46,110 nt of DNA from an uncultured Eubacteriales bacterium (GCA_900316715.1 ONEC01000023.1:1-46110); one strand, 5' to 3'. Numbered from the stretch's first letter, positions 7,823 to 15,931 are shown. Made by a program: numbers and translations. Notes: generated from the sequence alone by a model not told the origin.

Positions 7823-10209
7823 TGAAGAGACAGGATGGCAAGAAGGAGGTGAGGACGACGCTCACATACAATATAAGAGTTTATGGAATCGTTCAGGGCG
7901 TTGGCTTCAGACCTTTTGTGAGCCGCACCTGTAAAGAGAATGGAATAACAGGAACCGTTGCAAATAAGGGTTCCTATGTAGAAATATTTGCCCAGGGAGA
8001 TGTGGATATTCTTCAGGATGCGCTGAAGCATATGCCTCCGGCCAGGGCAGTGATACTGAATACTATCACCCATGAATGTGATATGCCGCCCTTTGATTCT
8101 TTTGAAATAATAGAGAGTGAGAAGGACGCAGGAGATATCTTCGTATCGCCGGATATAGCAATCTGCGAGGACTGTAAGAAAGAACTCTTTGATCCGGGCA
8201 ACAGAAGATACATGCATCCGTTTATAAATTGTACGAACTGTGGACCGAGACTTACCATACTCGATTCCATGCCGTACGACAGAGAAAGAACCAGCATGAA
8301 GGATTTCGATATGTGTCCTGAATGCGAATATGAATATACACATCCTGAGACAAGACGTTATGATGCACAGCCTGTATGCTGTCCGAACTGTGGACCGAGC
8401 GTGTATCTGATCGAGACAGGGCTGAGCAGTGCAGCGATTCAGGGACCAGATGGAAGCCTGAAGGATGCGGCGACTCAGGGACTACAGATTACAGTAAGAG
8501 GCAGTGAGGCCATTACGGCAGCAAGAAGAGCTCTTGCAGACGGAAAGATAGTAGCCGTAAAGGGAATCGGTGGATTTCATCTGGCCTGTGATGCGAAGAA
8601 TGAAGAGGCAGTGGCAAGACTGAGACTGCTGAAGAACAGACCTATGAAGCCTTTTGCAGTTATGATGAAGGATATGGATACTGTTCTGAGAGAATGCATT
8701 CTTCCTGAATCAGAAGATAAGATGAGAGAGCTGCTTACGGGATATCAGAAACCAGATGACACAGCAGCTTCGGTGGGAACAGGATGCACACTGGCGGAGT
8801 CAGTAGCACCGGATAATCCGAACGTGGGGGTTATGCTTCCATATACGCCGCTGCATATGCTGCTCTTTGATTATACAGATGATATAAGAGTTTCGGACTG
8901 TCTGGTCATGACCAGTGCCAATGCATCGGGAGCTCCGATATGCAGGACTGATGAGGATGCACTGAGTGAGATCGCAGGCTTTACGGATTATATACTTTCC
9001 AATGACCGTATGATAAGAACCAGAGCAGATGACTCGGTTACAGACTTTTATAAGGGACGCCCATACATGATAAGGCGTTCGAGAGGATTTGCTCCACTGC
9101 CGATAATGATAGACAGTGATATTCGGGGTTCGGTGCTGGCCATTGGAGGAGAGCTGAAGAATACATTTGCGATAGCGAAGGATACTCTTATATATCCATC
9201 TGCCTATGTGGGGGATATGGAGGATATCAGAACCGTAAATGCTCTCGAAGAGTCGGTCCGCAGGATGGAGACTCTTCTTGAAGCAGAACCGTCACTGGTT
9301 GTATGTGATATGCATCCGAAGTATAATACTACTGCGGTTGCGGAATCCCTGGGACTTCCGGTTATGAAGGTTCAGCATCATTATGCACATATACTTTCGT
9401 GTATGGCGGAGAACGAATATCTGGATGATGTGATAGGCGTTTCCTTTGATGGAACCGGATATGGAACTGATGGAACTATCTGGGGAGGAGAATATCTTCT
9501 CTGCAGCACCACAGGCTTTGAAAGACTGGGACATATAACCCCGTTCATTCAGTCAGGCGGAGACCTGTCCTCTAAGGAGGGCTGGAGAATAGCCGCATCC
9601 ATTCTGGGAAGCGAAATCAGCAAAGAGGATATATGCAATACGTTGGGACTCTGCTCCGGTATGGAATATGACATTCTGCAGAATATGATACGTACAGGAA
9701 TAAACAGTATCACATCAACAAGTGCAGGAAGACTGTTTGATGCAGCCAGTGCAGTGCTGGGAATAAGAAGAGCGTCAACCTTTGAAGGTGAAGCATCAAC
9801 ATCACTTATGTTTGCGGCAGAAAGGTACGCAGCTTCAGCAGTGAAGGCCGGCAATGCAGATGTGATAATCAACCCGGATACCACGGGAAGAGATGACTAT
9901 GATACGAATAAGCTTCTGCTTGATATAGCCACCCGCTATATGAACGGAGAAGACAGAGATAAACTTGCCTATCATTTCCACAGGAGACTGGCAGAGATAA
10001 TCATTCAGAATTGTATTTTGTACAGAGATAAAACAGGAATAGGAACTGCTGCCCTGAGCGGTGGTGTTTATCAGAACAAACTGCTGCTGAGACTGACAGA
10101 GGAAGGACTTCTGAAGGCAGGCTTCAGAGTGCTGAGGCACAGTCTGATACCACCGAACGATGGAGGAATATGTGTCGGTCAGGCACTGGCAGGACTCTTT
10201 AAGAAATAG
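7822..10209 (+). CDS. hypF: Carbamoyltransferase HypF
   Basis: 795 residues, the usual HypF size. Domains in order: acylphosphatase-like (VQGVGFRPFV, 24-33), two zinc fingers (Cys115/118/137/140 and Cys165/168/187/190), YrdC-like nucleotide-binding domain (about 220-410), Kae1-like carbamoyltransferase domain with HHYAH and SFDGTGYGTDG. HypF converts carbamoyl phosphate and ATP to carbamoyladenylate and transfers the carbamoyl group to the HypE C-terminal Cys, the source of the cyanide ligands of Fe(CN)2CO. Start choice is uncertain: GTG at 7822 overlaps the previous stop, yet an excellent Shine-Dalgarno (AAGGAGGTGAG, 7843-7853) lies inside this frame without an ATG, GTG or TTG at proper spacing after it. 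Homology begins near 7864, so the extra N-terminal residues may not exist. Confidence 0.95.
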   Translation: MKRQDGKKEVRTTLTYNIRVYGIVQGVGFRPFVSRTCKENGITGTVANKGSYVEIFAQGDVDILQDALKHMPPARAVILNTITHECDMPPFDSFEIIESEKDAGDIFVSPDIAICEDCKKELFDPGNRRYMHPFINCTNCGPRLTILDSMPYDRERTSMKDFDMCPECEYEYTHPETRRYDAQPVCCPNCGPSVYLIETGLSSAAIQGPDGSLKDAATQGLQITVRGSEAITAARRALADGKIVAVKGIGGFHLACDAKNEEAVARLRLLKNRPMKPFAVMMKDMDTVLRECILPESEDKMRELLTGYQKPDDTAASVGTGCTLAESVAPDNPNVGVMLPYTPLHMLLFDYTDDIRVSDCLVMTSANASGAPICRTDEDALSEIAGFTDYILSNDRMIRTRADDSVTDFYKGRPYMIRRSRGFAPLPIMIDSDIRGSVLAIGGELKNTFAIAKDTLIYPSAYVGDMEDIRTVNALEESVRRMETLLEAEPSLVVCDMHPKYNTTAVAESLGLPVMKVQHHYAHILSCMAENEYLDDVIGVSFDGTGYGTDGTIWGGEYLLCSTTGFERLGHITPFIQSGGDLSSKEGWRIAASILGSEISKEDICNTLGLCSGMEYDILQNMIRTGINSITSTSAGRLFDAASAVLGIRRASTFEGEASTSLMFAAERYAASAVKAGNADVIINPDTTGRDDYDTNKLLLDIATRYMNGEDRDKLAYHFHRRLAEIIIQNCILYRDKTGIGTAALSGGVYQNKLLLRLTEEGLLKAGFRVLRHSLIPPNDGGICVGQALAGLFKK

Positions 10210-10232
10210 ATAAATTTATGGAGGATATAAAA

Positions 10233-10445
10233 ATGTGTGTAGGACTTGCAGCTAAGGTAGTAAGTGTAAAAGACGGTACGGCAGTGATCGATGCCAGCGG
10301 TGCAAAGAGAGATGTAAGCGCTGAGCTCCTTGAAGATCTTGAGCCGGGCGATTATGTTATGGTTCATGCAGGTGTTGCTATCGCAAAGATATCAAGCGAT
10401 GATACCGAAGAGACTTCAACTATCATGAACAGACACGCAAGATAA
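10233..10445 (+). CDS. hypC: Hydrogenase maturation chaperone HypC
   Basis: 70 residues from the ATG at 10233, which is preferred over the ATG at 10218: GGAGG at 10220-10224 is well placed, and it puts the essential Cys at position 2 (MCVGLAAKV), the residue by which HypC carries the Fe(CN)2CO unit with HypD. The small beta-barrel pattern (VIDASG, LEPGDYVMVHAGVAI) matches the HypC/HupF family. It is 23 bases after hypF and 24 before hypD. Known role: chaperone delivering the Fe-diatomic unit to the NiFe-hydrogenase large subunit; no such subunit is encoded in the window, so its client here may be different. Confidence 0.95.
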   Translation: MCVGLAAKVVSVKDGTAVIDASGAKRDVSAELLEDLEPGDYVMVHAGVAIAKISSDDTEETSTIMNRHAR

Positions 10446-10469
10446 TTGTGTGAATAAGAGGGAAATATA

Positions 10470-11528
10470 ATGAGCGAAATAATAGATAATGCCAGAGAGA
10501 TAATCTCAGGCTATAAAGGAAAAAAACTTCGTATCATGGAGGTCTGCGGAACTCATACGCATGAGATATTCCGTCTGGGCATAAGAAATCTCCTTCCTGA
10601 GGATGTGGATCTTATATCAGGACCGGGCTGTCCGGTCTGTGTAACTCCTGTAGGCTATATCGATGAGGCAATCTACCTTGCCCTTGAGAAAAAATGCACC
10701 ATATGTACCTTCGGGGATCTTATCAAGGTTCCGGGTACAAAGATGAATATGGCCGGTGCCAGAGCAGAAGGCGCAGATATCCGTCCGGTTTACTCACCTG
10801 ACGATGCCGTTGAACTGGCAAAGGAAAACCCTGATCTTCAGGTAGTATTCCTTGCAGTCGGCTTTGAAACAACAACTCCATCAGCCTGTCTTGCAGTGAA
10901 GAAGGCTGAGAAGCTGGGACTGAAGAATTTCTCTATCCTTACAGCCAATAAGACCATGCCAAATGCATATCAGAAGCTTAAGGGAAGTGCAGATGCCTTC
11001 CTGTATCCGGGACATGTAAATGCAATCACAGGTACAGCAATCTGTGAGCAGCTGAAGGAAGAAGGTGTATCCGGTGTTGTTGCAGGTTTTACTGCAAATG
11101 AGCTTATGACAGCTCTTGCTGTTACAATAGATAACTTAGAGAAGGGTGAGCCTTTCTTTGAAAACTGCTATACAAGAGTTGTTAAGCCTGAGGGCAATCC
11201 GGCAGCACAGAAGCTGATGGATGAGGTTATGGAACTCTGCGATACAGAGTGGAGAGGCCTTGGAATAATTGAAATGTCAGGCATGAAGCTCCGCGCAGAA
11301 TATGCAGACTTCGATGCAAGAATAAAGCACAGCATTCCTGAAATCACAGGACGTCCAAATCCTGCCTGCCGTTGTGGTGAGGTTCTTCAGGGAATGTGCA
11401 AGCCATCAGATTGTCCGATGTTCGGAAAAGCATGTACACCACTTCATGCAGTTGGCGCATGTATGGTATCTGATGAGGGTGCCTGCGCTGCTTATTATAC
11501 ATACGGACAGTCCGTAGGATTAAAGTAA
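10470..11528 (+). CDS. hypD: Hydrogenase maturation protein HypD
   Basis: 352 residues, full length. Hallmarks: VCGTHTHE around Cys26, GPGCPVC with Cys54 and Cys57 (redox/iron-binding cysteines) and the C-terminal cysteine set ACRCGEVLQGMC...DCPMF...C that binds a [4Fe-4S] cluster. With HypC it forms the scaffold where iron receives two cyanides from HypE and a CO. A ribosome binding site (GAGGGAAA) precedes the ATG. Third member of the hypFCDE run. Confidence 0.96.
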   Translation: MSEIIDNAREIISGYKGKKLRIMEVCGTHTHEIFRLGIRNLLPEDVDLISGPGCPVCVTPVGYIDEAIYLALEKKCTICTFGDLIKVPGTKMNMAGARAEGADIRPVYSPDDAVELAKENPDLQVVFLAVGFETTTPSACLAVKKAEKLGLKNFSILTANKTMPNAYQKLKGSADAFLYPGHVNAITGTAICEQLKEEGVSGVVAGFTANELMTALAVTIDNLEKGEPFFENCYTRVVKPEGNPAAQKLMDEVMELCDTEWRGLGIIEMSGMKLRAEYADFDARIKHSIPEITGRPNPACRCGEVLQGMCKPSDCPMFGKACTPLHAVGACMVSDEGACAAYYTYGQSVGLK

Positions 11529-11594
11529 GCATAAGGCCGGTCCGAAAGACTGCGGTAAGCACAGCATTTAAAATAATAAAAGAAGGAAAAACAG

Positions 11595-12599
11595 ATGGAA
11601 GATAAGATTACACTTGCACATGGCTCCGGTGGAGTCCAGACAAATGAACTGATAGGAAATATATTTAAAAAGCATTTTGCAAATCCATATCTTACGGCTG
11701 ATGATGCGGCTGTTCTTGATATGGCAGCAGGAAAGATTGCTATGTCGACAGATGGTTTCATAGTATCACCTTATGAGTTCCCGGGCGGAAATATAGGAAA
11801 GCTTTCTATATGCGGAACGGTTAATGATGTTGCCTGTATGGGCGCAAAGCCTGAGTATCTCACATGCTCTTTCGTTATCGAGGAAGGATTCCCGGTTGAG
11901 AAGCTTGAGGAGATTGCCGAGGCTATGGGCAAGACTGCAAGAGAGGCCGGAGTAAATCTTGTTGCAGGAGATACAAAGGTTGCAGGTAAGGGACAGGTTG
12001 ATAAGATATTTATCACAACAACAGGAATCGGTCATATAATCGAAGGTGCTGCTACATCAGGTGCTTTCGCAAAGCCGGGAGATAAGATCATCGTAACAGG
12101 AGATATAGGACGTCATGGATGTACTATTCTTCTTGCAAGAAATGATTTCAAGATCGATGCAGATATCACAAGTGACTGCGCACCGCTTGCAAAGAATGTG
12201 GAGGCAGTGCTTGAGGCAACTAAAGATGTGCATGTAATCAGAGATGCAACAAGAGGTGGTGTTGGTACTGTTCTCTATGAAATTGCTGCAGAAAGCAATG
12301 TTGGAATCTCTCTTGATTCTGAGAAGATTCCGGTACAGGATGGTGTAAGGGGAGTATGCTCTATGCTGGGACTGGAGCCTCTCTATCTTGCATGTGAAGG
12401 AAGACTGGTTATCTTTGCTCCTGCTTCAGAAGCAGATAAGATTCTGGATGCGCTTCATGCATGTCCGAATTCAGAAGGAGCAGCTGTTATCGGTGAAGTA
12501 ACAGAGGAGAATCAGGGTAAGGTTATTCTTAATACAGCAGTAGGTGCGAAGACATTTCTTGCTCGACCAAGCGGAGAACTGCTTCCAAGAATCTGTTAA
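11595..12599 (+). CDS. hypE: Hydrogenase maturation protein HypE (thiocyanate-forming)
   Basis: 334 residues of the PurM/SelD-like ATPase family. N-terminal LAHGSGGVQTNELI and DDAAVLD motifs bind ATP and Mg; the chain ends in PRIC, the terminal Cys334 that HypF carbamoylates and HypE dehydrates to a thiocyanate. Complete and apparently functional. The 66-base gap from hypD holds nothing notable beyond an AGAAGGA ribosome binding site. Together with hypF it supplies the cyanide ligands; hypA and hypB, needed for nickel insertion, are missing from this operon. Confidence 0.96.
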   Translation: MEDKITLAHGSGGVQTNELIGNIFKKHFANPYLTADDAAVLDMAAGKIAMSTDGFIVSPYEFPGGNIGKLSICGTVNDVACMGAKPEYLTCSFVIEEGFPVEKLEEIAEAMGKTAREAGVNLVAGDTKVAGKGQVDKIFITTTGIGHIIEGAATSGAFAKPGDKIIVTGDIGRHGCTILLARNDFKIDADITSDCAPLAKNVEAVLEATKDVHVIRDATRGGVGTVLYEIAAESNVGISLDSEKIPVQDGVRGVCSMLGLEPLYLACEGRLVIFAPASEADKILDALHACPNSEGAAVIGEVTEENQGKVILNTAVGAKTFLARPSGELLPRIC

Positions 12600-12623
12600 A
12601 TATTTTAGGGGGACATGAAGAAG

Positions 12624-14264
12624 ATGAAAAGTATTGTAACTAAAGAGGAGCTGGAGTATTCCAGCTGTGTTGAGGGAGATATTACTCCCGGAAGGGTTCT
12701 GGATTTTGACATTGTAGTTGTTGGAGCGGGAGCGGCAGGTGTTCCGGCTGCAGGATGGGCAGCAGAGCTGGGGGCTAAGGTTGCTCTTCTTCAGAAGGAA
12801 GGTACTGTGGTATCACAGGGAAACTGCGGTTCAGCTATTATAAGATCCCGTTCAACTGAGGCGGGTATTGAAAAGTGGATACATCACACCAACAGCCTCT
12901 GTGACTGGAGAGCTGATACAAAGCAGCTCCGTGCTTATGCAAAGTATTCAGAGGAAGCTATGATGTGGCTCTTTAATCGTGCCGGTTTCACTACAGAAAC
13001 AGAGTACGGTGATGGAAGTAAAGTTGATGACAACGCCAACTCAGCTGCACTGCTTAATGATGGAGATATGTTATCTGCATTCAGAAGTACCAGCGGAGAT
13101 TTTACAGGCGTATGGAAAGACAGAACCAACACTTATGATTATGGTGATGATCACTGCTATTTCTGGGCTCCGTGGATCGGACCAAAGCCTTATAATACAG
13201 GCCATGCCCTCAGAAAAATAGTTGCCAGATTATCAGAAGAACATTCGAATTTTGAGACCTTTTTCTCTACACCGGCGGTAAAGATCCTTAAGGATGGAAA
13301 CAGAGTAACAGGTGTAATAGGAAAAACATCAGATGGTGAGTACATTCAGTTTAATGCATCTAAGGCGGTAATACTTTCAACAGGAGATTATACAAATAAT
13401 CCTGCCATGGTTGATAAGTACTGTCCTGATATAGCTGAATTTGATAAAAAGCAGAGAGGAAAGACAGGAGACGGACATATCCTTGCCATCGAGGCTGGTG
13501 CTCATATGGAGCCGCTTGGACATACTAAGATGATGCACGACTTTGATTCTGCACTTATGTTTGAGGAACCGTTCTTATACCTCAATATGGAGGGAGAACG
13601 TTTCACAAATGAATATACAGGCTTTGTATATATGGGAAATATTCTCAGATCTCAGCCGTCGTATAAGGGTTCTCAGCTGGATCCGGATCATCAGGACGGA
13701 TCAAAGGGCTGGTACTGCATGATCTATGATGATGATTATATGTCACTGCCGAAGGAGGCTTTTGTTGACGGACCGGTTCCACCTTTTGTTATGGAGAAGT
13801 TTATCCCGGGCGCAGTGGAGGATCCTAAGGGCGTATTTAAGAATCTTATAGATCTTCATAGATGTGATACATTGGAAGAACTTGCAAAGGAACTGGATAT
13901 TCCATACGACAAGATGAAGGCATCCATCGACAGATATAATGAACTCTGCGATGCCGGATGTGATACAGACTTCGGTAAGCCTGCAAAGTATATGAATAAG
14001 ATAGTGAAGGCACCGTTCTGGGGCGCAAGAAAGCATATACGTGTATCAGCTGAAGTTTCGGGAATTACTGTTAATGAATTTGGACAGGCAGTCGGAGACA
14101 ACGGAAAGCCTATCGACGGACTTTACTGCGTAGGAAATCTTGGAGGTCAGTTCTATGGCGGCGCTGATTATCCATTCCACCAGACAGGACTGTCACTTGG
14201 AAGATGCTATACATTTGGAATGATAGCAGCAAGACATGCTATGGGAGAAGAACTTACGGTCTAA
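12624..14264 (+). CDS. FAD-dependent fumarate reductase-like flavoprotein
   Basis: 546 residues from the ATG at 12624 (spacing 11 from AGGGGG at 12607-12612; an ATG at 12615 is too close). FAD_binding_2 family (fumarate reductase/succinate dehydrogenase flavoprotein, ketosteroid dehydrogenase, urocanate reductase type). Dinucleotide fold GAGAAG at 34-39; the acidic residue normally ending strand 2 is Gln57 (VALLQK). The C-terminal FAD/active-site part GLYCVGNLGGQFYGGADYP then FHQTGLSLGRCY is present. No signal peptide, FMN-binding or haem domain, so a cytoplasmic enzyme dependent on an outside electron donor. It lies 24 bases after hypE and is likely the last gene of the operon, suggesting it acts on the product of, or shares electrons with, the nitrogenase-like complexes. 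Substrate unknown. Confidence 0.85.
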   Translation: MKSIVTKEELEYSSCVEGDITPGRVLDFDIVVVGAGAAGVPAAGWAAELGAKVALLQKEGTVVSQGNCGSAIIRSRSTEAGIEKWIHHTNSLCDWRADTKQLRAYAKYSEEAMMWLFNRAGFTTETEYGDGSKVDDNANSAALLNDGDMLSAFRSTSGDFTGVWKDRTNTYDYGDDHCYFWAPWIGPKPYNTGHALRKIVARLSEEHSNFETFFSTPAVKILKDGNRVTGVIGKTSDGEYIQFNASKAVILSTGDYTNNPAMVDKYCPDIAEFDKKQRGKTGDGHILAIEAGAHMEPLGHTKMMHDFDSALMFEEPFLYLNMEGERFTNEYTGFVYMGNILRSQPSYKGSQLDPDHQDGSKGWYCMIYDDDYMSLPKEAFVDGPVPPFVMEKFIPGAVEDPKGVFKNLIDLHRCDTLEELAKELDIPYDKMKASIDRYNELCDAGCDTDFGKPAKYMNKIVKAPFWGARKHIRVSAEVSGITVNEFGQAVGDNGKPIDGLYCVGNLGGQFYGGADYPFHQTGLSLGRCYTFGMIAARHAMGEELTV

Positions 14265-14518
14265 AGGTCTTTATAGATATCACCGTTTATTAAATCTCCG
14301 GGATCGATATCCAGAGCATCAGAAAGATTGTAAAGGATATCAATGGAGAAGGATTGAACGAGAGAAGGTGCTTCTATAGTGCTCAGAAATGAACGGCTTA
14401 TCCCGGCTTTTTCAGCCAGCTGATCCTGGGTAAGCCCCTTCATTTTACGAAGAAGACCGATATTGAGACCAAGCTTTATAAGCCTGTCACGGTTGTCGAA
14501 AGAATCCGTGTTCTTCAT
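14261..14518 (-). CDS. Small XRE-family DNA-binding regulator
   Basis: 85 residues from the ATG at 14518 (AAGGA lies 9 bases upstream; an in-frame ATG at 14527 touches that site and is less likely). It is essentially one Cro/C1-type helix-turn-helix: LRKMKGLTQDQLAEKAGIS then RSFLSTIEAPS, followed by a short helix bundle (LYNLSDALDIDPGDLI). It is convergent with the flavoprotein, their stops overlapping by 4 bases, and divergent from the lipoprotein at 14722. Tandem direct repeats in the gap (14603-14639) are possible operator sites. Confidence 0.85.
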   Translation of the reverse strand: MKNTDSFDNRDRLIKLGLNIGLLRKMKGLTQDQLAEKAGISRSFLSTIEAPSLVQSFSIDILYNLSDALDIDPGDLINGDIYKDL

Positions 14519-14602
14519 GTGAAACATTCCTTACAAATCAAAAAACCAAACTACTACTTCATTATAAGGTTGCTTCACATTGATATCAGCACTGTAAACT
14601 GT

Positions 14603-14639
14603 GCAAATGTCTAAAATATAAAGCAAAGGTCTAAAATAT
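14603..14639. promoter_or_regulatory. Tandem direct repeats, candidate operator between the XRE gene and the lipoprotein
   Basis: GCAAATGTCTAAAATAT (14603-14619) is repeated as GCAAAGGTCTAAAATAT (14623-14639): 16 of 17 bases identical with a 20-bp period, about two helical turns. It lies between divergent genes, as expected for a regulator binding site. A nearby inverted repeat ATTATCA/TGATAAT (about 14654-14672) adds palindromic structure. Function inferred from position only. Confidence 0.4.
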
Positions 14640-14721
14640 CAGACAAGTAAACATTATCATAAAGTGATAATATATAAAAGAGCTTTGTGATAATGTGTTA
14701 TGATTATGAGGAATACGAAGT

Positions 14722-15561
14722 ATGAAAAAGTTATCTAAAATACTGGTATTATCAATGCTTATGCTTATCTTTGTAACTTCCTGTGGGGAGAAGGAGGAGG
14801 CTGTAACGGTGGCTATAACAGAAGGTACAGTGACAGAGGCTGTGACTGAAGAAACTGCAACGGAAGCAGAAACTACCGAAGCAGTGACTGAAGAAGTGGT
14901 TGATTCTGACACTGAAGGAGTAACAGAAAGCGAGGAGGATTCTATGGGGGCAGCAGTTATCTATTATCAGGGACATGCGAGTATGAGAATTACCACACCT
15001 GAAGGAAAGACTATCTATGTGGATCCGTTTATGGGAGACGGATATGACGTTCCTGCAGACCTGATACTTATCACACACGGACATTCAGATCATACAAGAA
15101 CAGATCTGATAAAGAGCAAAAATTCCGAATGTGAGACAATCACATGGAAGGAAGCTATAGTTGATGGAGAACATCAGACATTCGATCTGGGATATGTTAA
15201 GGTTGAAGCAGTTGAAGCGGGTTACAACAAGAATCATGATGTTAGTAACTGCGTAGGTTACATACTTACATTTACAGATGGGAAAACCCTGTATCTCTCA
15301 GGAGATACATCAACAACTCCACAGATGAAGGAACTGGCAGACAGAAAACTTGATTATGCATTCTTCTGCTGTGATGGAGTTTACAATATGGATATGGCAG
15401 AAGCCATTGAATGTGCAAAGACAGTCGGAGCAAAGCACAGCATTCCGTATCATATGGTGCCGTCATCCAACAGCGCCGGCTTTGATCAGGCTGTGGCAGA
15501 GTCCTTTGATGTGCCTGACCGCATAATACTCGCGCCAGGCGAGACACTGGAGCTCAATTAA
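14722..15561 (+). CDS. Metallo-beta-lactamase-fold lipoprotein (UlaG-like)
   Basis: 279 residues. A lipoprotein signal peptide ends in VTSC (Cys21), then a Thr/Glu/Val-rich low-complexity tether (about 26-75), then a beta-lactamase_3/UlaG-like metal hydrolase domain: YYQGHASMRI, VDPF, THGHSDH (about 117-123), YLSGDTS and IPYHMVPSS. It is therefore a surface-anchored, metal-dependent hydrolase; the fold includes lactonases and phosphodiesterases, so the substrate is open. The upstream gap has an AT-rich region but no clear ribosome binding site, only GAGGAATACGAAGT before the ATG. Confidence 0.85.
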   Translation: MKKLSKILVLSMLMLIFVTSCGEKEEAVTVAITEGTVTEAVTEETATEAETTEAVTEEVVDSDTEGVTESEEDSMGAAVIYYQGHASMRITTPEGKTIYVDPFMGDGYDVPADLILITHGHSDHTRTDLIKSKNSECETITWKEAIVDGEHQTFDLGYVKVEAVEAGYNKNHDVSNCVGYILTFTDGKTLYLSGDTSTTPQMKELADRKLDYAFFCCDGVYNMDMAEAIECAKTVGAKHSIPYHMVPSSNSAGFDQAVAESFDVPDRIILAPGETLELN

Positions 15562-15593
15562 TACTTAAAATCATAAGATTATATGAAACGTAC

Positions 15594-15790
15594 GTCCGAG
15601 CATCTGGATGTCGCGCTGCACCCGTGTGAAAAGCCACTCTGCAAAAGTTCTCGGCATAGCAAAGCGATGGCGAGAATCCTGAACGAAGTGAAGGATGACC
15701 GTGCGATAGCACGGAGCAGACGCAAAGCGGATGCATAACCACGGAGTGGTTATATCACAGCACGCACCAGCCTGCTCGGACTGTTTTTTT
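15594..15790 (+). ncRNA. Hairpin-rich structured RNA candidate with terminator
   Basis: An outer stem GTCCGAGCA (594-602 past 15000) with TGCTCGGAC (15773-15781), extended by CTGG/CCAG, encloses a series of hairpins: TTCTCG/CGAGAA (15648-15676), ATCCT/AGGAT (15676-15696), CCGTGC-GATA-GCACGG (15699-15714), GCA-GA-CGC-AAA-GCG-GA-TGC (15716-15734, tandem G-A mismatches) and ATAACCAC-GGA-GTGGTTAT (15735-15753). Seven T (15784-15790) follow the closing stem. No long ORF fits. It may be a stand-alone ncRNA, a 3' UTR of the lipoprotein gene or a palindromic repeat element. Confidence 0.5.
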
Positions 15791-15843
15791 ATTTATACAC
15801 TGAACGTATACTATAGCATAATATTTGATGTTATACATAAACA

Positions 15844-15915
15844 GACCCTGAGTGCATGTGCGTGTACCAGAGCCCTATTATGGGCGGTTGGGACACGACA
15901 TCATGACTCAGGGTC
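15844..15915. repeat. Compact inverted-repeat element between convergent genes
   Basis: GACCCTGAGT (15844-15853) pairs perfectly with ACTCAGGGTC (15906-15915) and the stem continues, after one bulged G, as CATG/CATG. Inside are CGTGT/ACACG (15861-15865, 15893-15897) and GCCC/GGGC (15872-15875, 15882-15885). There is no T run on either side, so it is not a classical terminator. The rest of the 15562-15931 gap, apart from the element at 15594-15790, shows nothing I can name. Confidence 0.45.
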
Positions 15916-15931
15916 GTTCGTATATTATATG

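Noticed and set aside
10218-10232. HypC start at ATG 10218
   Set aside because: The ribosome binding site GGAGG overlaps that codon, and it would bury the essential N-terminal Cys behind five extra residues.
15594-15790. A CRISPR array or IS element
   Set aside because: The hairpins differ from each other in sequence and length, there are no regularly spaced direct repeats, no cas or transposase genes and no target-site duplication.
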